A stretch of DNA of 10,930 nt. Origin: Thermoleophilia bacterium. GTDB taxonomy: Bacteria; Actinomycetota; Thermoleophilia; Gaiellales; Gaiellaceae. The notes under the pieces were generated by a model. The model was not told the origin of the DNA, made no database searches, and saw nothing but the letters and a program-made list of their open reading frames with translations. Positions 7,117-10,930 of this stretch are shown here, piece by piece. The position numbers and the translations under genes were made by a program. The stretch lies in contig JACVRU010000052.1 in NCBI GenBank assembly GCA_014534295.1, positions 1 through 10,930 of the forward strand. The letters are read 5' to 3'. Each line of letters opens with the position of its first letter. The first letter of the stretch is position 1.

Positions 7117-7487
7117 TCTCCGTCGAGATGGCCGACCGGAGCGGCACGGGGGTCGACGCAACCGCGGCGGAGGCGATCGCCCGGCGCGTGCTGGCCGCCG
7201 AGGGCGTGGAGGCCGGGGAACTCGGGATCGCGTTCGTCGGGGCCGACGAGAGCCGGACCCTGAAGCGGAAGCATCTGGGGATCGACGAGGCCGCCGACGT
7301 CCTCTCCTTCCCGGTCGACGGCCGCGAGCCGCTGCCCGAGGGGCTTCCGCGGCAGCTCGGCGACGTCGTCGTCTGCCCGGACGTGACGGGGCCGGACTGG
7401 GGCGCGCCGCTCGTGCACGGCCTCCTCCATCTGCTCGGCTACGAGCACGGCGAGGAGATGGCCGCGCGCGAGGAGAACTACGTGTGA
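7113..7487 (+). CDS. ybeY: YbeY, 16S rRNA maturation endoribonuclease (short form)
   Basis: A 124-residue metal-dependent RNase of the YbeY family. The zinc-binding signature HGLLHLLGYEH gives H102, H106 and H112, and DVLSFPVD at 62-69 is the other conserved block, with LGDVVVCPDV at 82-91. It processes the 16S rRNA 3' end and takes part in ribosome quality control. Two oddities: the usual helix between the CPDV strand and the catalytic HGLLH is reduced to about ten residues, and the position of the conserved arginine before TDVLSFP (R59 in E. coli, by eye alignment) is L55. The protein is about 25-30 residues shorter than usual but all metal ligands are kept. GTG at 7113 overlaps the phoH stop. 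Confidence 0.9.
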   Translation: MISVEMADRSGTGVDATAAEAIARRVLAAEGVEAGELGIAFVGADESRTLKRKHLGIDEAADVLSFPVDGREPLPEGLPRQLGDVVVCPDVTGPDWGAPLVHGLLHLLGYEHGEEMAAREENYV

Positions 7488-8209
7488 TGGCAGCTCCGCG
7501 GCCAGGCAGACCCCCGAGCGTCCTGGACAGCTTCAACTACGCCTTCGAGGGGATCATCCACGTGCTCCGCACCCAGCGGAACATGCGGATCCACTTCCTG
7601 GTGGCGGCCGCCGTGCTCGTGGCCGCGATCGCGATCGGCGTCTCGCGGCTCGAGCTGATCGCGCTGATGATCTCGATCGCCTTCGTGCTGATCGCGGAGA
7701 TGATCAACACCGCGATCGAGGGCACGATCGACGTTTCGACGACCTCGTTCGACCCGAACGCGAAGCTCGCCAAGGACATCGCGGCGGGCGCCGTCCTGAT
7801 CGCGACCGTCAACGCGGTCGTGATCGGCTACCTCGTCTTCTCTCAGGCGGTTCAGAACCGCAGCTCCCGGCTGCTCGACCGGATCGCGGAGGTCCCGGCG
7901 ACCCTGACGCTGATCGCGCTCGTCCTCACCGTCCTGATCGTCATCTTCACGAAGGCGGTCACCCACCGCGGGACGCCGCTCCGCGGCGGCCTGCCCTCGG
8001 GCCACGCGGCGCTCGCCTTCGCGGGCTGGATGGCGCTGACGCTGTTCGTCGAGCAGCAGCGCTTCCTCGTCTCCTCGATCGCCTTCGTGCTAGCGCTGCT
8101 GGTGGCCCAGACCCGCGTCGAGTCGGGGATCCACTCCGGCCTCGAGGTGCTCTACGGGGCGCTGCTCGGCGCGCTCACGACTCTGGCCCTGTTCCAGCTC
8201 GTCGAATGA
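7484..8209 (+). CDS. Fusion: diacylglycerol/undecaprenol kinase plus PAP2 phosphatase
   Basis: A 241-residue membrane protein with two enzyme modules. Residues 13-120 form a DgkA-type kinase: SFNYAFEGI near 16, NMRIHF at 33-38 and the active-site string E72-N75-E79-D83 in AEMINTAIEGTID, spread over three hydrophobic helices (about 36-53, 58-76, 98-119). Residues 138-241 form a PAP2 phosphatase with PSGH at 171-174 and R211-x5-H217; further hydrophobic helices lie near 139-156, 178-190, 193-210 and 222-238. PAP2 motif one is atypical (K157-x6-TP, not RP) and the closing aspartate is E221. Location between ybeY and cdd is where Firmicutes carry dgkA/undecaprenol kinase. Start is GTG 7484 (GTGA overlap, AGGAG eight bases upstream) or ATG 7487 (TGATG). 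Confidence 0.88.
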   Translation: MMAAPRPGRPPSVLDSFNYAFEGIIHVLRTQRNMRIHFLVAAAVLVAAIAIGVSRLELIALMISIAFVLIAEMINTAIEGTIDVSTTSFDPNAKLAKDIAAGAVLIATVNAVVIGYLVFSQAVQNRSSRLLDRIAEVPATLTLIALVLTVLIVIFTKAVTHRGTPLRGGLPSGHAALAFAGWMALTLFVEQQRFLVSSIAFVLALLVAQTRVESGIHSGLEVLYGALLGALTTLALFQLVE

Positions 8210-8574
8210 GCCGGGACCTGGTGGAGCGGGCGGACGCGGCCGCGGCGCGGGCCTACGCGCCCTACTCGGGGTACCTGGTCGGTGCAGTCGTCCGCACGCG
8301 CGACGGGCGGCTGTTCGAGGGCGTGAACGTCGAGAACGCCGCCTACCCGCTGGGCGTCTGCGCGGAGAGGTCGGCCATCGTCGCCGCGGTCGCCGCGGGC
8401 TACGGGCCCGGCGACCTCGAGGCGATCGGGATCACGGCGTCGCCCTGCGGCGGCTGCAGGCAGTGGCTGCACGAGTTCCGGGTGGGGGAGGTGTCGTACC
8501 GGCGGGCAGGCGGGGAGATCGCCACCGTGACGCCGGGCGAGCTGCTTCCGGACACCTGGGACCTGCCCGAGTGA
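8206..8574 (+). CDS. cdd: Cytidine deaminase
   Basis: A 122-residue, zinc-dependent homotetrameric-type cytidine deaminase that converts cytidine and deoxycytidine to uridine and deoxyuridine in pyrimidine salvage. The zinc ligands are C52 in CAERSA and C81/C84 in SPCGGCRQ, and E54 is the catalytic proton shuttle. YAPYSGYLVGA at 17-27 and the substrate-binding EGVNVENAAYPLG at 38-50 complete the family signature. Length is slightly below the usual 130. ATG at 8206 overlaps the stop of the kinase-phosphatase gene (ATGA) and its stop overlaps the era start (GTGA), so it is embedded in the operon. No separate ribosome site is visible, consistent with translational coupling. Confidence 0.95.
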   Translation: MSRDLVERADAAAARAYAPYSGYLVGAVVRTRDGRLFEGVNVENAAYPLGVCAERSAIVAAVAAGYGPGDLEAIGITASPCGGCRQWLHEFRVGEVSYRRAGGEIATVTPGELLPDTWDLPE

Positions 8575-9431
8575 AGTCGGGGTTCGTCGCCGTCGCAGGC
8601 CGCCCGAACGTCGGCAAGTCGACGCTCGTGAACGCGCTCTGCGGCGGCAAGGTGGCGATCGTCTCCGACAAGCCGCAGACGACCCGCCGCCGGATCTTCG
8701 GGATCGACACGGGCGAGGAGCACCAGCTCGTGCTCGTAGACCTGCCGGGCTTCCAGCGGCCCCGCGACCCGCTCACCGAGCACATGCAGCGTACGGTGGA
8801 CGCCTCGTTCGAGGAGGTTGACGCGGTCCTGCTGGTCCTCGACTGCCGCGAGCGGATCGGCTCAGGCGACCGCTTCGTGGCCCAGCGCGTGTTCGGGCTA
8901 GGCGTCCCGGTAGTCGTGGCGCTGAACAAGGTCGACCGGCTCAAGCCGGGTCACATCGCGCAGCAGATGCAGACCGCCGCCGAGCTCGGCCCCTTCCACG
9001 CGCTCCATCCGGTCAGCGCGCTCACCGGCGACGGCGTCGCGGAGCTGAAGGCGGAGCTGCTCGCTCTGCTGCCCGAGGGCCCGCTCTACTTCCCGGTCGA
9101 GCAGCGGACCGACGTGCCGCTGGAGGTGCAGGTGGCGGAGCTCGTGCGGGAGAAGGCGCTCCAGTTGACCCGCGAGGAGGTGCCCCACGCGGTGACCGTC
9201 GAGGTGGAGGAGCTGGGGGAGAAGGCGGTGCGCGCCATCGTCTACGTCGAGACCGAGTCGCAGAAGCAGATCCTGATCGGCAAGGGCGGCAGCATGGTCA
9301 AGCGGATCGGCACGCTCGCCCGGCCGGAGATCGAGCACCTGCTAGAGCGGCCGCTGTTCCTCGACCTGCACGTCAAGGTGAAGCCGAGCTGGCGCCGCGA
9401 CGAGGCGATGCTGGAGCGGCTCGGGATCTAA
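8571..9431 (+). CDS. era: GTPase Era
   Basis: A 286-residue Era, a GTPase that binds the 3' end of 16S rRNA and assists small-subunit assembly. The G motifs are in order: G1 GRPNVGKST at 10-18, G2 within QTTRRR at 36-41, G3 DLPGF at 57-61, G4 NKVD at 119-122 and G5 in PVSALTGDG. The C-terminal KH domain includes IGKGGSMVKRIG starting near 236, and the ending FLDLHVKVKPSWRRDE is typical. The GTG at 8571 overlaps the cdd stop and places G1 nine residues from the N-terminus as expected; a longer frame upstream is only the cdd shadow. It works on the same rRNA end as YbeY, encoded three genes upstream. RecO, often next, is absent. Confidence 0.96.
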   Translation: MKSGFVAVAGRPNVGKSTLVNALCGGKVAIVSDKPQTTRRRIFGIDTGEEHQLVLVDLPGFQRPRDPLTEHMQRTVDASFEEVDAVLLVLDCRERIGSGDRFVAQRVFGLGVPVVVALNKVDRLKPGHIAQQMQTAAELGPFHALHPVSALTGDGVAELKAELLALLPEGPLYFPVEQRTDVPLEVQVAELVREKALQLTREEVPHAVTVEVEELGEKAVRAIVYVETESQKQILIGKGGSMVKRIGTLARPEIEHLLERPLFLDLHVKVKPSWRRDEAMLERLGI

Positions 9432-9443
9432 CGGCGCGCCGAC

Positions 9444-9449
9444 TACACT
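9444..9449 (+). promoter_or_regulatory. Probable -10 box of deoC, predicted leaderless
   Basis: TACACT lies in the 24-base gap between era and deoC, with six bases (9450-9455) between it and the ATG, exactly as for phoH. There is no Shine-Dalgarno sequence in the gap. The -35 position holds only TCGGGA (9421-9426), a poor match that overlaps the end of era. The box suggests deoC has its own promoter and a leaderless transcript. Confidence 0.5.
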
Positions 9450-9455
9450 GGCGGC

Positions 9456-10394
9456 ATGGCGAAGGCGCCCGCCCTCCCGCGCGGGTTCGAGCTACCCCTC
9501 GAGCCACGCCTGCCGCGGATCGGCTCCGTCGACCAGGTCGCAGTCGAGGAGCGCGCGTCGTCGCTCGCGCGCCGCTCGATCAAGCGCGAGTCGAAGCTGT
9601 GGGCGCACGACCTCGCGATCCGGATGATGGACCTGACGACGCTGGAGGGTGCGGACACGCCGGGCAAGGTCGCGGCGCTTTGCTCGAAGGCCGCCCGGCC
9701 AGACCCCGTCGACCGCACGGTGCCGCAGGTCGCGGCCGTCTGCGTGTACCCGAACCTCGTCCCCCACGCGAAGGAGCGGCTCGAGGGCACGGGCGTCAAG
9801 GTCGCGTCGGTCGCGACTGGCTTCCCCTCCGGGCAGTTCCCGACCGAGCTCAAGGTGGCCGACGTCCGCGCGGCGGTCGAGCTCGGTGCGGACGAGATCG
9901 ACATGGTGATCGACCGCGGGGCGTTCCTTTCGGGGCGGTACGCCAAGGTCTACGACGAGATCGTGCGGGTGAAGGAGGCCTGCGGCGAGGCGCACCTGAA
10001 GGTCATCCTCGAGACTGGCGAGCTCGGGACGTACGACAATGTCCGCCGGGCGTCTCTGCTTGCGATGGCCGCCGGCGGCGACTTCATCAAGACGTCGACG
10101 GGCAAGGTGTCGCCGGCCGCGACGCTCCCCGTCTCTCTCGTGATGCTCGAGGCCATCCGGGACGTGCACGACGAGACCGGGCGGAAGGTCGGGTTCAAGC
10201 CGGCCGGCGGCATCCGGAACGCGAAGCAGGCGATCCAGCACCTCGTGCTCGTCCACGAGACGCTCGGGCCGGACTGGCTCACGCCCGACCTGCACCGCTT
10301 CGGCGCCTCCTCGCTGCTGAACGACGTGCTGATGCAGATCCGGAAGGAGAAGACGGGCGCGTACCAAAGCCCGGACTACTTCACCGTTGACTGA
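9456..10394 (+). CDS. deoC: Deoxyribose-phosphate aldolase DeoC
   Basis: A 312-residue class I aldolase that splits 2-deoxyribose 5-phosphate into acetaldehyde and glyceraldehyde 3-phosphate. The Schiff-base lysine is K212 in DFIKTSTGK, the second lysine is K248 in GFKPAGGIR, and the catalytic aspartate is D149 in DEIDMVID. MDLTTLEGADTPGKV near residue 58 and AAVCVYPNLV are further family marks. It is longer than E. coli DeoC (259), with about 45 extra N-terminal residues, and its C-terminal part resembles the human DERA type. The tail holds tyrosines Y303 and Y308, one of which may serve as the catalytic C-terminal tyrosine. Its neighbours cdd (two genes upstream) and an aldehyde dehydrogenase downstream fit deoxynucleoside breakdown. 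Confidence 0.95.
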   Translation: MAKAPALPRGFELPLEPRLPRIGSVDQVAVEERASSLARRSIKRESKLWAHDLAIRMMDLTTLEGADTPGKVAALCSKAARPDPVDRTVPQVAAVCVYPNLVPHAKERLEGTGVKVASVATGFPSGQFPTELKVADVRAAVELGADEIDMVIDRGAFLSGRYAKVYDEIVRVKEACGEAHLKVILETGELGTYDNVRRASLLAMAAGGDFIKTSTGKVSPAATLPVSLVMLEAIRDVHDETGRKVGFKPAGGIRNAKQAIQHLVLVHETLGPDWLTPDLHRFGASSLLNDVLMQIRKEKTGAYQSPDYFTVD

Positions 10395-10435
10395 GTTGGC
10401 ACAGAGCCGGCACACGCGCGTCGCGATCTGCGGCG

Positions 10436-10441
10436 TACCCT
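10436..10441 (+). promoter_or_regulatory. Weak -10-like box before the aldehyde dehydrogenase
   Basis: TACCCT fits TAnnnT and would place a transcript start near 10448, inside the hairpin described at 10445-10465. No matching -35 sits 16-18 bases upstream; TTGACT at 10387-10392 and TTGGCA at 10396-10401 are too far away. Only a tentative suggestion that the dehydrogenase could have its own start. Confidence 0.2.
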
Positions 10442-10444
10442 CTG

Positions 10445-10480
10445 CCCCACCCATCAAGGGTGGGGGGTGGGTTGGTGGGG
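10445..10480 (+). other. GC-rich hairpin overlapping a G-quadruplex motif
   Basis: Within the 108-base gap between deoC and the aldehyde dehydrogenase, CCCCACCC (10445-10452) and GGGTGGGG (10458-10465) form a perfect eight-pair stem with loop ATCAA. No run of T follows, so it is not a standard intrinsic terminator. The right arm is also the start of four G runs (10458-10460, 10462-10467, 10469-10471, 10477-10480) with loops of 1, 1 and 5 bases, a canonical quadruplex pattern on the coding strand. Stem and quadruplex share bases and so exclude each other. Confidence 0.6.
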
Positions 10481-10502
10481 ACCCGCCTCCGCCCCTTCCG
10501 AC

Positions 10503-10930
10503 ATGACCGACGTCGAGCGCCGCCAGGACCGCGCGCCTGTCCCGACCGACTGGACGTACGCGCCCGCGCCCGAGGCGCGGGACATCGTCTCGATCGAGGA
10601 GCGGTACGGCCACTACGTCGGCGGCGAGTGGCTCGAGCCGAGCGAGACCTATACGACGCTCAGCCCCGCGACCGAGGAGCCGCTCGCCGAGGTCGGCCAG
10701 GCGACCCCGACCGAGGTCGCCGCCGCCGTCGACGGCGCCCGCGAGGCCTACGAAAACGGGTGGTCGTCGCTCCCCGGCTCCGAGCGCGCCAAGTACCTGT
10801 TCCGGATCGCCCGGATCCTCCAGGAGCGCTCGCGCGAGTTCGCCGTGCTCGAGTCTCTGAACGGCGGCAAGCCGATCAAGGAGTCGCTCGACGTCGAGGT
10901 GCCGCTCGCGGCCGCGCTCTTCTTCTACTA
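10503..10930 (+). CDS. Aldehyde dehydrogenase family protein, N-terminal part
   Basis: Partial gene running off the right edge; 142 codons are visible without a stop. From about residue 38 (YVGGEWLEP) the sequence follows the N-terminal NAD(P)-dependent aldehyde dehydrogenase fold: TLSPATEEPLAEV, then WSSLPGSERAKYLFRIARILQER and LESLNGGKPIKES. The catalytic cysteine and glutamate lie beyond the window, so activity cannot be checked. A 37-residue, proline-containing lead (PTDWTYAPAPEARD) precedes the normal start of the fold; I recall similar leads in actinobacterial dehydrogenases encoded beside deoC, but cannot confirm this here. The ATG at 10503 lacks a Shine-Dalgarno sequence and is preceded by a C-rich stretch. 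Being next to deoC, it may oxidise the acetaldehyde released by DeoC; this is inference. Confidence 0.85.
   Translation, partial: MTDVERRQDRAPVPTDWTYAPAPEARDIVSIEERYGHYVGGEWLEPSETYTTLSPATEEPLAEVGQATPTEVAAAVDGAREAYENGWSSLPGSERAKYLFRIARILQERSREFAVLESLNGGKPIKESLDVEVPLAAALFFY

Noticed and set aside
5569..7536. Long minus-strand open frame antisense to yqeY, phoH and ybeY
   Set aside because: No recognisable domain, strongly biased composition, and it opposes three well-supported genes. High G+C removes stop codons by chance.
9163..9168. TTGACC inside era as a -35 element
   Set aside because: Lies deep in the coding region with no TAnnnT partner at proper spacing and no gene start nearby.
9433..9440. 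GGCGCGCC palindrome after era as a terminator
   Set aside because: It has no loop and no T tract; a self-complementary octamer is unremarkable in DNA of this composition.
1..10930. A novel defence, mobile or secondary-metabolite system
   Set aside because: Every gene has a clear housekeeping family, all in one orientation with uniform composition and tight overlaps; there are no direct repeats, integrase, transposase, tRNA or spacer arrays.

Overview
This window is a compact housekeeping cluster from a high-GC bacterium, most likely an actinobacterium of the Thermoleophilia (Gaiellales/Solirubrobacterales) type. Three things suggest this: the very high G+C with C/G-ending codons, the frequent GTG starts, and a gene order that mixes actinobacterial features (hrcA-dnaJ without dnaK/grpE, phoH-ybeY-era) with a Firmicute-like ybeY-dgkA-cdd-era string. 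The lineage is inferred from composition and order only. All convincing genes are on the + strand and almost every base is coding.

Layout. Positions 1-73 hold the last codons of lepA, overlapping hemW (70-1185). After a 50-base gap with a possible promoter come hrcA (1236-2267), dnaJ (2284-3399), a prmA-family methyltransferase (about 3411-4142), mtaB (4155-5342), a HIT-family hydrolase (5339-5668) and yqeY (5671-6114). A 39-base gap with a -10 box precedes phoH (6154-7116), then ybeY (7113-7487), a membrane fusion of diacylglycerol/undecaprenol kinase with a PAP2 phosphatase (7484-8209), cdd (8206-8574) and era (8571-9431). A 24-base gap with the same -10 box at the same distance precedes deoC (9456-10394). 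A 108-base gap with a GC hairpin and overlapping G-quadruplex motif leads to an aldehyde dehydrogenase cut by the window end (10503-).

The genes cover translation quality and RNA maturation (LepA, MtaB, PrmA-like, YqeY, PhoH, YbeY, Era), protein folding (HrcA, DnaJ), heme handling (HemW), lipid-carrier metabolism (the fusion) and deoxynucleoside salvage and catabolism (Cdd, DeoC, probably the aldehyde dehydrogenase). Many are joined by 4-base NTGA stop/start overlaps, implying long co-translated operons.

I found no mobile element, CRISPR array, RNA gene, toxin or defence system, and nothing that I would call a new biological system. The best items for a second look are the kinase-phosphatase fusion, the matched TACACT-N6-start arrangement that predicts leaderless mRNAs for phoH and deoC, the hairpin/G-quadruplex before the aldehyde dehydrogenase, the shortened YbeY, and a possible CTG start for the prmA-like gene.
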